This document shows, piece by piece, positions 1 to 12,730 of a stretch of DNA of 64,000 bases (its first letter is position 1; every line of letters begins with the position of its first letter). The notes under the pieces are model-generated. The model was not told where the DNA came from and did not search any database. It saw nothing but the letters and a program-made list of their open reading frames with translations. Source of the DNA: Crossaster papposus (Eukaryota; Echinodermata; Asteroidea; Velatida; Solasteridae); the NCBI GenBank assembly GCA_037893245.1, contig JBAIAA010000074.1:3906001-3970000 (forward strand), given 5' to 3'. The translations under genes and the position numbers were made by a program.

Positions 1-1120
1 GGGGGGGGGGGGGGGGGGGTATACGTACGCCGCAAGGTGTTTGATGGACGATCATGGCGATACTTACAGAAAGCTGCTTTGGGGGTGTTCGAAAGCTGTT
101 TGAGCGTACCTTTGGCGACATTTTTTCATGCCTTATTTTTTTGCCGATATCGACTACGAAAAATATAAATATCGCCAGCCCTATCTTGTAAGGAGGTTAA
201 AACATAAATCTTCCAGTATAAAATTAATAGGAATTCTTTAACCCTATAACTCCCTACCCCATTTTTCTTGCACATAACCTAAATCATGCAAAATCCTGCA
301 AATCCAAAGTGTTAAAACTCTATGTAACCTCAAGCCTGCAAAATCTTGCAGTGGGTTTACTATTGAGCTATAAGCACCCAAACAGGAAACAAACGCTGCT
401 AAGTGTAGTATTACAACAATGGTATGCACACGTGACTCTTGGTATGCTAACGTTTCCTGTCCTTGTCACATTGCACATTGACTGAAGCTCCATGGAAAAT
501 GTACATAGAGCATGAGCAGTGTGAAAGTACGAAGTAACAAATAACCTAAATCCCCCAAAATCCTCATTTAGATAAATACCAAAGTAACCCAAATCCTGCA
601 AAATCATTAGTTTAGGCCTTATGACCTGGATCCTACCCTCCGTCCAGTCACAAAAACTCCAAACGCACCAATATTGCAAAGTCCCCCGATTCATCAACTA
701 CAGTTCCAAGTCCCTCAATGATCCTGCAAACTCCTGCATTTTGCAAAGAGAATTTTGGAGGATTTGGGATGGTTAGGGTTAATGACGAATGTTAGACTTT
801 TCCAAATGAAAATTGTGAATGATGATTCTACCTCTTTTTGCTCAAATTTTTCCGAGGCAATGAAGCATATTTTGTTTGATTGTGAACAAGTTCAAATAAA
901 TGGATTTAATTTGGAAACTGGTGGGAAAGCCATGCTCATGTGCGTTTAAACATAATTATGTAATGTCAATCTATTGTTTTTGATACAATATTGAATTTTT
1001 GCATTATTTGAAATTTATTGTTAACTGTAGATTTCAAGCACAGGTGCCTACACTTGAGTATTTAGTTAGATTCAGTTATGTGGGGGGGGGGGGGGGGGGG
1101 GGGGGAGATAGCTATTGCTA
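1..1120. other. gene-free left edge with poly-G runs
   Basis: Starts with a G run (1-19) and has another at 1082-1105. Between them lies AT-rich sequence in which AAATCCTGCAAA-type phrases recur irregularly (about 240-740). No supported gene. Confidence 0.5.
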
Positions 1121-1544
1121 CTAATATTGTGCAAAAGTTTGTATCTAAATTGCAAATTCTTGAAAGGTTTGTGCAGATTGAATAATAACAATTTTATAAT
1201 ATATTTGTTTTATGTAATTTGTTAAGTTAATAATACAATCAAAGTTGAAAAGAACAGAAAACATTTAAGAATGGAAATTTATTTACCTGGTGGTTATTTT
1301 TATTTGAATATTTGTCCATAGTTGCGTAGTAATCTGCATTTGAAATGAAGTGATTTTGAGTGGTAACGGATGGAAAAGGTCAACATCTGAACGTTACTGT
1401 ACGAAGCTGCTTTCCTCGTTTGATGTTCAACACAAACTACAAGCTCCTTATTCGACATTCGAATGCTAAACACGTTCTGTTGAAACAAATCTACGCAGAA
1501 ATGTGCGATGTCCCTTCAGAGCCACCATACACAATAGGTCACGT

Positions 1545-1995
1545 GCATCTTGCGCGAACATTTTGGTGTTGCACACAATTTTGGTCTTGCATGTAAAATT
1601 TGGTCTTGCACGAAAAATTGAGTCTTGCACAAAAAATTGGGTCTTGCATAAAAATTTGGGTCTTGCATGTAAAATTTAGTCTTGCCGGAAAATGTTGTGC
1701 AATTTGGTGTTGCACACAATTTTGGTCTTACATGTAAAATTTGGTCTTGCACGAAAAATTGAGTCTTGCACGAAAAATGTGGTCTTGCGCGAAAATTTGG
1801 GTCTTGCATGTAAAATTGGGTCTTGCAGGAAAAATTGAGTCTTGCAGGAAAAATTGGGTCTTGCATATAAAATTGGGTCTTGCAGGAAAATTTTTGTCTT
1901 GCAGGAAAATGTTGGTCTTGCACGATAAATTAAGTCTTGGACGATTTTGTTGGGGGTATTGCACGAAATATTGGGTCTTGCACGAAAAAACGAGT
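1545..1995. repeat. minisatellite, about 21-bp unit (GTCTTGCACGAAAAATTGG)
   Basis: About 20 imperfect head-to-tail units of a TTGGTCTTGCANGAAAAA theme, varying in the middle bases (CACG, CAGG, CATG). It is open in several frames only because the unit length is a multiple of three. No gene is inferred. Confidence 0.85.
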
Positions 1996-2609
1996 TAGTC
2001 TTGCATGAAATTTTGGGTGTTGGCCAAAAAATACGGTTTTGAATTAATTCCGCTTTGGCTTGCCATATGTATCATCATAGAACTTGGTACAACCAAATAG
2101 AGAAAGGAACAGTGGCATCCAGCCAGTTATGGGATCAAAAGGTCAATGGATGCCTTTTGTAATTCACCCCGAGAGTTCATTTACACAAACCAACATAAAT
2201 AATCAGATTTCCCCTTAACTTTCTTTTCACGAGCCGGACGGGCCAGTAGTTTTTCTAGCCCGCCAGCATTTTCACTGGTCCGCATGGACGTTTTTTTTTT
2301 CACTTGTAAGGCTATAGTTTTTGTTTTAAGTAAGCAGCCGCTCCAAATGAGCAGCCGCGGTCCTTAACTGCAAGGGCATTGTGATACAATAGTGTTACAT
2401 TATGGCGCGGTCTCGTTATTGACTGTGTCTTCTTCCCCTGTTCCTACGCACATCAAAAATAAACCATCCCATGAAAAAGAAACGTCCACATTATGTCCTT
2501 CCTTCTAACAATCTCTCTGTTTTATTGGGTGTAATTGTATGCCACAAAGAGACATTCCCCAGCCTATTGAAATTATAAAGTAATGATCGGCCACATGTTG
2601 ACCTGCGTG

Positions 2610-3190
2610 CTAAAGGTGGGTTTTCACGGGGCACGCGAACGATTCGCGAAGGATGCGAATCCCGAAAAAATTGCGGAGTCCAACATTCTGAGAAGTTTTT
2701 TCCCGAATGTGTCGCGATAATGCAGTTTGTGCATACATCTCACAACGTACGTCGTGTGTAGATTTGCCGAACTATGGGGAGTCCACGTGGCCACACACAC
2801 GAAGAATATGCGACTAAAATGCGAACACCAATCGTCACTGTTTTCACGAAGAGGCGAATTTAGCCTTTCACGGTCTAAACAAACTTTCGAGAAAATAGCT
2901 TGTAAAGTTGGTCCTTTTTTCGTTTGGCAGTTTGAAACATAAAGATCCATAGAATATACAAGATTAAGGTATCATGGGAAAGTATACATTTTCCCATTGC
3001 GCCCCAAATTCGCCTCTTCGTAAAAACGCTAAAGGGGAGTACGCGCCAAATTCGCCTCTTCGTGAAAACGCTAAAGTCAATACGCGCACCAAAGCGCCCC
3101 TTTATAAACACGTTGAAGTCAACGCTATTTTAAATTCGCCTCTTCGTGTAAACGCAAAACGGCACTTGAGGATCAATTATTCACCCATTC
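2610..3190. repeat. array of TTCGCCTCTTCGTGAAAACG-like units
   Basis: Imperfect copies of a TTCGCCTCTTCGT phrase at about 3009, 3050 and 3136, with the reverse form near 2845 (ACGAAGAGGCGAA), inside AT-rich sequence. Probably the inside of a decayed element. No protein is supported. Confidence 0.5.
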
Positions 3191-3699
3191 GTTAATTAGG
3201 TTAATTGGGATTTTAATGATTTTTTTGATGTATAACTTCACCAGGTTGTAGATATTGCAATATTTAATCGTTTTCATCTAAAAAATGGTGACGCAATGTT
3301 GCACGAATTCACGCTCTACATTAAAATATGTCGTCGATGCAGGCCCTAAAACGAAAGTTTTCTTCGTGAAGTTGAAGCTCATTCACAAGATGATGGTAGG
3401 CCTCATTTTCTTTCCTGCTTTGAAGGATTTCATGAACCCACACCCTGTGTTTTCTTTTTTGATTAGACTAAACTCTTTTTCTGTAAGCTGCGGCTACAAT
3501 CAATATACGCATTTGGTTTTGCCGGGTAGCCATTTTTCTTTTCCAACATTGCTAACGTAATTCCCTGCGCATACTTTACGTATCTATGGAAAGGTAAATG
3601 ACGCGCGCCGAACGCATCGCAAATGCAACGTTAGCGCAACGGACAAATACACGCGTACATGGAAAGGCGCCTTAAAAGCGTTTATTATGTACAATTACA

Positions 3700-3832
3700 C
3701 CACGGACGAAATAGTAATCCGCCCGGGAAAAATAGTAATCCGCCCGGGCGAAATAGTAACCCGCCCGCGGCGATATAGTAATCAGCCCGGGCGAAAAAAA
3801 GTAATCCGCCCGGGCGAAATAGTGGTCCGGAA
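3700..3832. repeat. short tandem repeat, about 21 bp (AATAGTAATCCGCCCGGGCG)
   Basis: Five to six imperfect units around the SmaI-like palindrome CCCGGG. The local GC content is far above the surrounding sequence. Confidence 0.8.
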
Positions 3833-4405
3833 AACTTGTTTTGGTCATGTCCTCAATACGCTTCCGCGGTATCGCGATTTTCGATTATATCGTGATATCA
3901 CCCAAGCTTTACTATACTCGGAAGACGCGCGCGCGCGCTTAGATTATCTTAGCATTTTTTTCACCAGACCGCCGGACTAGTTAGAAAAGTGTTTTGACTA
4001 GACAGCCACTGTTTTGACCAGAATTTGTCTAGCGGACAAGCGTTAAGGTCGAATTTATGTTACACGTAGGGGTCTACAGTTTTTCTACTAATGTTGATAT
4101 GCCTTCATCTGTGCTTTTTAAAAGTTTCTTCACAGGTAGAATACAAAGTTAAAATTTCTTGTTCCGCGGTACATTGTGTAATTAGTGTTACTTTTTCTAA
4201 TGTTATCAAGCAGTCATTAAAGTTGCAATTAATCGAAATAATTATAAAAGATGCTTAGAATTGAGGAGATGTAAGCGATGTATTCAAAATCGATTATTTC
4301 ACCAAATTTGTGTTCTCAACTATAACATTACACAAAGTGAAACTGCTTATATGGTACAAAACAATATAGGCACACATTTTTGGAGAACAATCACGAGTTA
4401 TGTAC

Positions 4406-4485
4406 CTGCAGTGACTAGGATGAAACAGAAGAGAACTAGCAGAATGTGACGGAGACTGTCCATGGTTAAATGAGTAGACGTAAAC
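4406..4485 (-). pseudogene. duplicated signal-peptide exon of the secreted EGF-like gene
   Basis: Second copy of the 14890-14969 exon. ATG at 4463, encoding MDSLRHILLVLFCFILVTA, with acceptor TTTTCAG|GTTTACG and donor GCAG|GTACAT both intact. Only one residue of the signal peptide differs (Leu to Phe). No matching cysteine-module or EGF exon was found between it and base 1. Either the rest of a paralogue lies off the left edge or this is an orphan copy. The intact splice sites and frame argue against long neutral decay. Confidence 0.6.
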
Positions 4486-5233
4486 CTGAAAACAATAATT
4501 CCAAAGGAAATGTCAATTTACACTTTCACAAGATTGATGCAAAAACTGACAAACTTCACTAATAACCGCTTCTTTTAACTCAAAGCTAGCTAAACAAATG
4601 ACAAGCCACTCCCCTTTCTGTTTAATTTGTAAATAACAATGTACATTATTTATGAATTGACTTTTAAAAGTTGACCAATCAAGAACATTTATTTAAGGTC
4701 ACTTAAATAATGATTTTGCAACTAAAGTTACAATTTTATTAACTGATGGCACAACATTATACACAACTGCAGGTGCATGGAAACCTACATGACAACTGCA
4801 AGGAACATCATTTATTTCAGACACCATTTCACTTTCAGAAATTTAAGTACAACTTAAAAACTAATATAAGCTCACCCGTACTCCAACTTACTTTGAATGA
4901 ATTTAGTTTAGATTAAGAATCAATCTATCAGAGGCAATTGTCAATCACTGAAGTTATGTTATACAGAAGTAGGCCACAATAGGCCTACAATTTGTATTCC
5001 TTGATATGGGTTAGCATAAACAGACACCCGAATAGTAATAAAAACTGTCGACTCAAACTTGGTTAAAATAATTTGTTCCGATTCCGGCTTAATTTTTGTG
5101 AATAACTGGTTCCATTTTTCATCTTAACTTTCCCAAAGAAAAGAAATAAAGTGTATATTAGCAGTGAAAGTAATTGTCATAATGTCAACATCCTAACAGC
5201 ATCAGTGTGTGTGAGAAGCAAAATTTGACTTAC

Positions 5234-5310
5234 CAAAGATCAAGAACGAAACATAAAACTCTCCTCTGCAGCACTAGCAGAGCGAAATCGACCTCGGCAA
5301 TGGGCGTTGG
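5234..5310 (-). other. duplicated 5' UTR exon of the secreted EGF-like gene
   Basis: Copy of the 15683 exon, with donor ATCTTTG|GTAAGTC preserved on the minus strand. Homology to the right copy stops near 5310. Confidence 0.5.
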
Positions 5311-5463
5311 CCGTTGGCAATGAAATAGACCGATCCGGCCTGTCAATCAAACGGCGCGCATTGACCAATAAGATTACGAGTTTTGATCAGGTAACTTAGC
5401 AACGGTTGCTACAGGCGTGGTCCGCCATTAGCTCGGTCAAACTCGATCACATGCACATGCACT

Positions 5464-6111
5464 GTGGCCACTCCTTGGAATTTTTCCCAAGATCTTGGGA
5501 ATTTGGGCAAGACCTTGGGATCTTGGGATTTTGTATCAAAATTTCACGAAATCTTGGGATTTTTGCATTTTTGTTAACTGCAAACAACTTTTATACCTAT
5601 TTTAGGCATTTTTGTTAACCGCAAACAATGTTTTTTCTATTCATGGCACTTTTGTAAATCGCAAACAATATTTTAAGTCTGGACAGCCTACTTTGCGCGC
5701 GTGGCTCCTCAAGTGTAATACATTATACATGTAGCTCATTCAATCGATACATTATTTTTGTAGTACTGCACATTTAGATCATTTTTATTAGTACGTCGAA
5801 TTAACCCTGTTTATAAGAGCACTGTTAATACAACATGATGCTTATAACGAGGACAAAAATAGGTCTCGGAGTCTTCTTTTTTTCCATTACTGATAATACA
5901 AGGTACCTGTTATAACAAGATAATTTGTAAAGTTCCAAGGACCTTGTTATAAGGGTGTTTTACTGTACTGTACATTTATTCACAAAATTGGGCCTTTTTG
6001 CGGGTTCTCCGGTCCGTTATAGCATCATCCGTGCTATCTTATGACATCTTGGGAATTCTTGGGAATTTTACTGCCATCATCTTGGGATTTTCAAATTTGA
6101 TGAGTGGCCAC
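5464..6111. mobile_element. non-autonomous element with GTGGCCACTC terminal repeats
   Basis: Begins GTGGCCACTC and ends GAGTGGCCAC, 648 bp. Just inside both ends are runs of CTTGGGAATTTT-like phrases in opposite sense. No transposase coding. Confidence 0.6.
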
Positions 6112-6479
6112 GCTGATCACATGCGCTTAGAAAAGTGTACACGAACAAATGGCTTTGGTACGAAAAGGCACTGTACTTGCCAATCAAAATGCGGCTGTGG
6201 GAAGTTTAATGAATGGTCAAGGATATGCATGAAATGGTAATGAATATGTAAATAACTCCCCGGTACACGACATCATTCTCCCCGTTAAATACCAAAACAA
6301 ATCTCGAAAATGAGAATGACCGTTGAACTCGTGTGACGTGAACGGCGGCCCTATTCAGATCGCGGGAATGTCAAGAAGATAAACAAGAGCAGTGCAGTCT
6401 AAGGTAAGATGTCGAGTTAATATTAATGCTCTAGACTACATGAATAGCAATCTGACAAATTATGCGATTTATTCCAGTA

Positions 6480-7455
6480 CTGCAGCCGATTTCACGAAAC
6501 CTTACGCAATTCGGGCGATTCACAATGCAGTGCGCCACCAAGCGTTTGACTCAAAAGAGCCACTTTTAAACTTTACGGTCGACTTCTTCCGTATATCATA
6601 CTGTAGTGAAATATCTATTCTTCATTGTTCACGCGAGGTACAACACAAACATAAATGTATCCGGAAGCGTCGTTGATTAAAACATTGTTATTTGCAGAAC
6701 AAAATTGGAGCTTTAATCGTGCGCGTCCAAAAAGACGTAAAAACTGATGAGTTCATGCAAAATGAATACAGTTTTTCAAACTGATGCCGACTTTTTCCCA
6801 AGATGCACTGCGGGTATAGCAGGATTTGCGCCTCCAACGGCAGCTTCTAGGTATTGTGAATCGCTCGAATTGCGTAAGCCCCCTTGCGCCACAATTTATT
6901 GCGTAAGCTGCGCTACTTTTGTTTGCTGCGCAACATTTCGCTTACGACAGTTTCACGAAAGTTGGACAGTGCGTAAGTCCGCGGCTTACGCAACAAATTA
7001 TGGCGTAGCTTGCGCAGTCAATTTAGGTGGCGTAAGATATGGCGTAGCGACTGAAAATGACCTTTTTTACCAGCAAATCGTAATTGACGTGGAGCCCGTC
7101 ATTGCTCAACTTATTAAGCTTGATAAAAGACACTCACAGTTTCATGATTGAAGTAAAATAATCACTATTTTACCCGTGACAGAATTGTTAATGTTGCCAC
7201 GCGATTTCGCGGAAAGTCGGACAAAACTATTTTCCAAATTGTGGGCGAAGGTGATACAACGACGATTTTGTTAAAGAACACAATAATACGCAAACTGTCG
7301 TCGTAAACGCTGTTTAAAACGTTGCGCAGCTACGCCAAGTTTCGTGAAATGCTCCTTAGGGAAATGGCGCAGCTACGCAACATTTTTGTTGCGTAAGCCT
7401 TACGCCACTTTTGAAAATGGCGCAAGCTACGCACTTTTCGTGAAATCGGCTGCAG
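6480..7455. mobile_element. TIR element, CTGCAGCCGATTTCACGAA ends
   Basis: The 19-bp left end is repeated in inverted form at 7437-7455. The 976-bp interior is full of TTGCGTAAGC and GCGCAGCTACGC phrases in both orientations, so it can fold extensively. An open frame at 6747-7151 reads through these phrases and is not considered a gene. Confidence 0.75.
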
Positions 7456-7544
7456 GCACTTACCAAGCAACACACATACAGATACACCACCGTCCATCAT
7501 AAATTGACATCTCTCATGCTTTCCGCAAGGGTCCTACTATTCAC

Positions 7545-7600
7545 CGACAACACACCGACAACACGCACAGCACCGACAACACACCGACAACACATCCAAA
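7545..7600. repeat. CACCGACAACA short tandem repeat
   Basis: Four to five units of an 11-12 bp theme (ACACCGACAAC), just outside the right end of the element at 6480-7455. Confidence 0.75.
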
Positions 7601-7715
7601 ACCTACTCTATATTGACAAAAAAGATTTAGCAATGTAATATACACGATACAAAAGAGTGTCATTGTGCTTGAGGTTACATTTCTTTTGTAAAAATGATGT
7701 TTTTATCACGCGAAA

Positions 7716-8813
7716 GTTGGCCTATACCATTTTATGTACGGGTGTGCAGGAAATTTAATTATCATGTCATACACAACAGAGGGCGCCGATTTTATGCTGA
7801 CTTAAAGTTAGTTAGAATGGAAGGTGAGTTTTGATATGACATGGCCTACTATGCTTAGTTTTATATGGGGAGACAACATTTAACATTCGAGTACTCTGGT
7901 ACGGTAGGATAATTAGCAATTTTAATCAAACTTATTTTTCAAATTTTAATCAAAATCAAATCTATTTAATTACCTAAATAAATTTTCCCCTCTCTCAATT
8001 TGAATTGTTTTAATACTAGTAGTAGGCCCCCGGCCCCTAGGCCTAGTATAGCCTATTATAACACCTCACTCACAGATTCTGTGTCTTGATTGGCCGAGAG
8101 CGCGGCACGTGTCACTTGCTATTTTTTACTTGCGCTATCCAAAAAGACTATACCACGCAAAAAGGACTATGCGCATAGCAACACACGAACAATGCGCATA
8201 GCAACGAAAGCGTGACTGAAACCCAGACGTGTGTTTCGGTGCATTGCGTAAACATTGCTCTATCACCTTCGCACCCGTTCATCAAGGCAACAAAGTACAC
8301 GTATGATCGAGAGACGTATAATTCGGAGATTTTTTGTCATTACTATACTTTCAGGAAGCTTAAATTGTGCAGAATCTGTGAGCGAGGTGTTATAAAACAA
8401 ATATTGACTGCTTTATTTCGCGGTATAGTAAAACTAGCCTCCCTCGGTGATCCATGGAGCATTCTATTTTCCCTCGGCTTCGCCTCGGGAAAATAGAATG
8501 CTCCATGGATCATCTCGGGAGGCTAGTTTTACTATACCACTCAAAGCAGTCAATATTTGTATACTATTACTAATGTGTGCTCGTAATTTTTTTTGAATTT
8601 TGAATTTTAGGAATAGGCCTATAAATAATTATTGGCTTTCAAACATTTTTGCACTGATTGACCTTCATTTAAATTGAGATGAAAAGAAAACAGTAGTGTC
8701 AGGTTGCAAACATTGAGCTTTAAGTCAGCATAAAACCATACAGGGCGCCCTCTGTTGTGTGACATAAAAATTAAATTTCCTGCACACCCGTACATAAAAT
8801 GGTATAGGCCAAC
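7716..8813. mobile_element. 1.1-kb TIR element with about 93-bp ends and nested palindromes
   Basis: Left end 7716-7808 (GTTGGCCTATACCATTTTAT...) matches the reverse complement of 8718-8813 with few changes. Inside are two further inverted pairs: 8053-8082 with 8367-8395 (ACACCTCACTCACAGATTCTG), and the hairpin at 8401-8556. No transposase frame is present. Confidence 0.8.
8401..8556. repeat. near-perfect 156-bp palindrome
   Basis: The arms ATATTGACTGCT...CTATTTTCCC and their complement meet around 8479 (GGCTTCGCC). Nearly all of about 75 bp per arm can pair; mismatches cluster near 8416-8421 and 8536-8543. Confidence 0.9.
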
Positions 8814-8819
8814 TCCGCG

Positions 8820-10007
8820 CAGCTCGATTTAATGCAACTTGTTCACTAAAATAACAACAATGCTGTGACGTTGTTTTATTCAGATGAATAAACATAACTT
8901 CTTATCCAAACTACTGAATAATAATATGAAATCCGCCAGTTGCGTTTGGGAAAAGAACATTCACAGCGGGCATGCCAATTTCAAATTTTGGAAGGGTCAA
9001 ATGTTGAAGTTGATCAAAAAGGGAAAATATTAAAGTAATAATTGATTGGTGTATCATAAAGCTATAAGCACCTTTATTTTTAAATAAATAAAAATAACTA
9101 CAAAGTATTTTGTAAAATAAATAGAGAATTTTAAAATTATTGAATGAATACTGACTAAAGCGAGGAAAACCCTACAATGAGTTAATGCTGGAGAAAGCAA
9201 TTCATACCACTAATAATTATCACATTAGGTTTTTGCATTTTGTCTTTACCTCAATCTCTTCCTCCATTTTGACATTTCAAATTTCTTTTTTAATTTTGGA
9301 AATATAATTTGTTACACGTAAGCTTACCTTACTTTGCATAGTCAGAAACACACAAAATCTCCTAAGCCAAAATACCACCCCTCCCCCCCCCCCCCACCAC
9401 TACAAAAGGAAAACTTAGTATTGTAAATGTATGAAAATACTGTTCATAAGAAAATACTGTTCATAAAAAAATACTTTCTACCAACAAAAAGTAGGCCTAC
9501 TTTAAAAACCTACAATGTGGCTTGGTTATATAAAATAATGCTGCAAGTTGAACTCAAAATTCTAAATCGTTATAAAAAAGTACCAATGCTTATACTTTTT
9601 TTTCATAAAAAAAACCAAGGATAATAAATAAGTGTGCCAAACAATTAGGTTCCAAACTATCTACATAATCAAATACAATCGATAAAAACTTGTAAAACTA
9701 TAAATAAATGAATTTGGGTTGAATTACTAGTACAAAATGACAGTTTTTTGTTTGTTTAGAAACTAAATGGTCAGGTGGATGATGGATATGGATGAAATTA
9801 CGGTCAAGAAGCAAGATGGCGCCGATTTAAACCGATTAAACAACTCCCTACCAGCCTCTCTATTTTCAACCAGTGAGGTAGATCAAAAGTATGTCATACA
9901 AGTTCTATGAAGTACATGTAGGTAGCACCAATAGCACAATATTAAGCAAGCTGTAGTGCATATATATTGCCCAGATTGTCATGGGATAGAACTCATAGAA
10001 GGTCGTT
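8820..10007. other. AT-rich intergenic or 3' UTR sequence downstream of the secreted-protein gene
   Basis: Contains a C run at 9383-9395 and AT-rich simple sequence. A TTTATT at about 9072 would read AATAAA on the minus strand and could serve as the poly(A) signal, but nothing else supports it. Confidence 0.35.
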
Positions 10008-10075
10008 TTAGAAGACGCAGGCCTTGGCATCCAATTGATCCACATCAGGAACGCTGGACAGATCTTTGGGGCATT
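10008..10075 (-). CDS. secreted EGF-like protein, terminal coding exon 4
   Basis: Reads KCPKDLSSVPDVDQLDAKAC then VF and TAA (10010-10008). Acceptor GACACACAG|AATG, entering in phase 1 as exon 3 requires. The two added cysteines could pair with each other or with a partner chain. Confidence 0.7.
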
Positions 10076-12682
10076 CTGTGTGTCAAAATACAACAACAAA
10101 ACTCAAAAGCTATAATCTGTGTGTGGATGAAATTAAGCTAAAACTGGTTAAATTAAACCTATGTTAGAAATGTGATCTTTATCTCATTAAAAGACAAAAT
10201 TTATTATCTTGTTATCAAATTATGGGTTCTATGCTATGAAAAGTGTGACAGACAAAGTACAGTTTGAGTTGCTATAAGCTTGAATTACACATTTCTTATA
10301 TCAGCAAAAAAGTTGTTCTCCAATCTTTTCATGCAGCTAGGGCAATGTTAAAGGTAGGATACACCATTGGTAATTGCTTGAATTGTCAGGAATGGGTGGA
10401 TTTGAGAGGTTGTATTTTATAGTAAATATCGTTTTATGATCATGGAAAAACAGCGTTCGTTTTCAACTGGCGTCGGGCAGTGGTTTTTATGTTTGTTTTT
10501 GTTGTGATCGCCGTCTGGCAATCGCAATTTTTTCATTGACCGGGCCCAGGCGCAGGATTGTTTTTCACGAACCTCAATCCGAGACAGGTTCAGGCCGGCA
10601 GGACATCTGTAGGTAGCACACCTTGATATTTCAGGTCTCGCTTGCTGCGAGCCAGTCGCTGACAGATATTTCTAGCCTTGCTCGTGACGTGTTTATCTGT
10701 CATTCGTTTTGAATTTTGGAAAATCTTTTGACTGACGCAATGACAAATGGACCAGTAAGAATTTGGCTCCCGCTCATGAATATGTATGAGGTATAGTAAC
10801 ATGAAATATCTTTTATCAAAGAGCAGAGTTTAAGACCAACGTATTCTTACTTATCTCACAGCGGTGCCCAAAGTAGCCAGTGCCTTCACATTTACAGAGG
10901 TAGACGTCACTCTTGGTTTGTACACACTGACCCTTGTTCTCACAATTGTTCTTACGACAGGTATCACCTGTAGAAATAAAAACAAAACAAAAAAATATTT
11001 ATGTATTATTAAATAAAAGCAAATCAATTATACTTATCCCAAAAGTAACCTGCCAAATTATTCCAAAAAACCTCACTTAATTTAAAGATGATACTAGTAC
11101 TAATCACCAGGATATATCATGTCAGTTGGCTTGCTGTTATTCAGAAGAAATCAGGTAAAATGAGGAATCGTATAGTGAATTAACACAATTTTGAACGAAA
11201 TCATGTTTCGAGATTGAGAGGTTGTGAACGGCTTTTTACTGCTTTCTTGAAGTGTCCTGTGAGCTAAAACATGGCTCAGAATCCCTGCGACCACTGAACA
11301 ACCACTGAACGATGAATCGTACAACCCCAAAACAGATGCCATCCTGTACTTTTACATATTGTCATCAGAGGTTAAGTTTATTTAATTGGATTACATTTTG
11401 TATATTTTTGTCTGACTGTCTGGCACTAACCAGACAGGATCTGTAAACCGGTTACATGTGCTTTCATCTGTGCCTTTGTGATTTTAGCTTCTTTATGTGG
11501 CCTATATGTATAATCAGACATAATATGCACTGTGCTATGCCTATCTGAAAGTGTTCTGCTGTGATTTCAAATCTAATACACTGATAATTGGTACCCGTAA
11601 GTGGCTTTGTGATTTTGTTTCAATTTTTTTTTAATAATCAGAATTCAGAAGGAACATTTTTTGTATTTCAATGAAGGCCCAGTCAGTCATTGCAAAAATG
11701 TTGAAAATATGAATCTGGGACCGAGAACTTTTTTGAATAGGAAATATCTTGAAATTGTACACAAAGAAGTAGGGGCAGATACTACATATATTCTTTTAGT
11801 TAACCAGTTCGCGCCAGGATTATTTTAACATCACCGAGCCGCGGCGCGGGATTATTCTTAACGAAACTCGATACGAGGCGGGTTCAAGCCGATGGTACCG
11901 GGAAGCACACCCACGCATTTCCAGCCTTGCTCGCTGCTGACAGACATTTCCGGCCTAGCTTATGATGTGTTTATGCGTCATCTGTTTTGAATATGGGGGA
12001 AAACTTTGCGTGTATATTTGTCCTCCGGTGCGAACTGGTTAATAGTAGTGTACACACGGTTTCCAGGTAAATTAAAAAATGTCCACCTGCGCTAACTGGT
12101 TTGCACTGTCCTCTGTATGAAAAAAAAAGTTTTATTTGAAGAAATTTTGGAAAAATTTCCTTTTTGCCGAAAGTACTGCTAAACAGGCTAGCAGTACATG
12201 TACATGCATACCTAAATGAATGTATTGTGCAGAGAATGTATAACAAAGAAGCAAGGCCTGGATTACACTATTTCACAAGTAACAAGCTGTGACAACAGGC
12301 CTAGCCAAGCTGAAATGACTGCTTCCTGTGTGTATTAGTCAATTGTCCTCCAAATGAGTTTTATTTGGCCTGACCCCATACAAGTACAATGTACTGTACA
12401 TCCTACTGTTCACAGAACCTATGACACATGATGTACAAAGCCACAACCAATTTAAGCAGATGGGGATTTGGTCGTTGTTTACTAAGAATACAACAGTTCT
12501 TTTCAGCTCCAAATTTCTTAATTGAAAAACTGACAATGTGCAGTATAAAGTGTTTAGTATTCTTTGTAAACACTACTGGGAAATAAGTACATCATTAAAA
12601 TACAAATGTGAAAATGGCTTTTATTACTCCCTAAAGTAATTGTATCAGTGGTGTATGGGAGGGGGGGGGAGGCAGGGGGAAG

Positions 12683-12730
<48 letters not shown>

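Larger units (their letters stand above)
4071..5310. repeat. segmental duplication, left copy (partner 14546-15745)
   Basis: About 1.2 kb shared with 14546-15745 in the same orientation, with small indels. It holds the 5' UTR exon, intron and signal-peptide exon of the secreted-protein gene. A further shared piece (GCATCCAGCCAG and flanks) lies at 2100-2200 against 14350-14450. The left copy has therefore gained about 1.7 kb of array sequence between 2200 and 4070. Confidence 0.85.

Noticed and set aside
1516-1998. Frames of 78-135 codons with QDPxFxAR-like repeats on both strands
   Set aside because: Translation of a 21-bp minisatellite; no independent support.
6747-7151. 134-codon plus-strand frame
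   Set aside because: Lies inside a TIR element and reads through its palindromic TTGCGTAAGC phrases; no domain seen.
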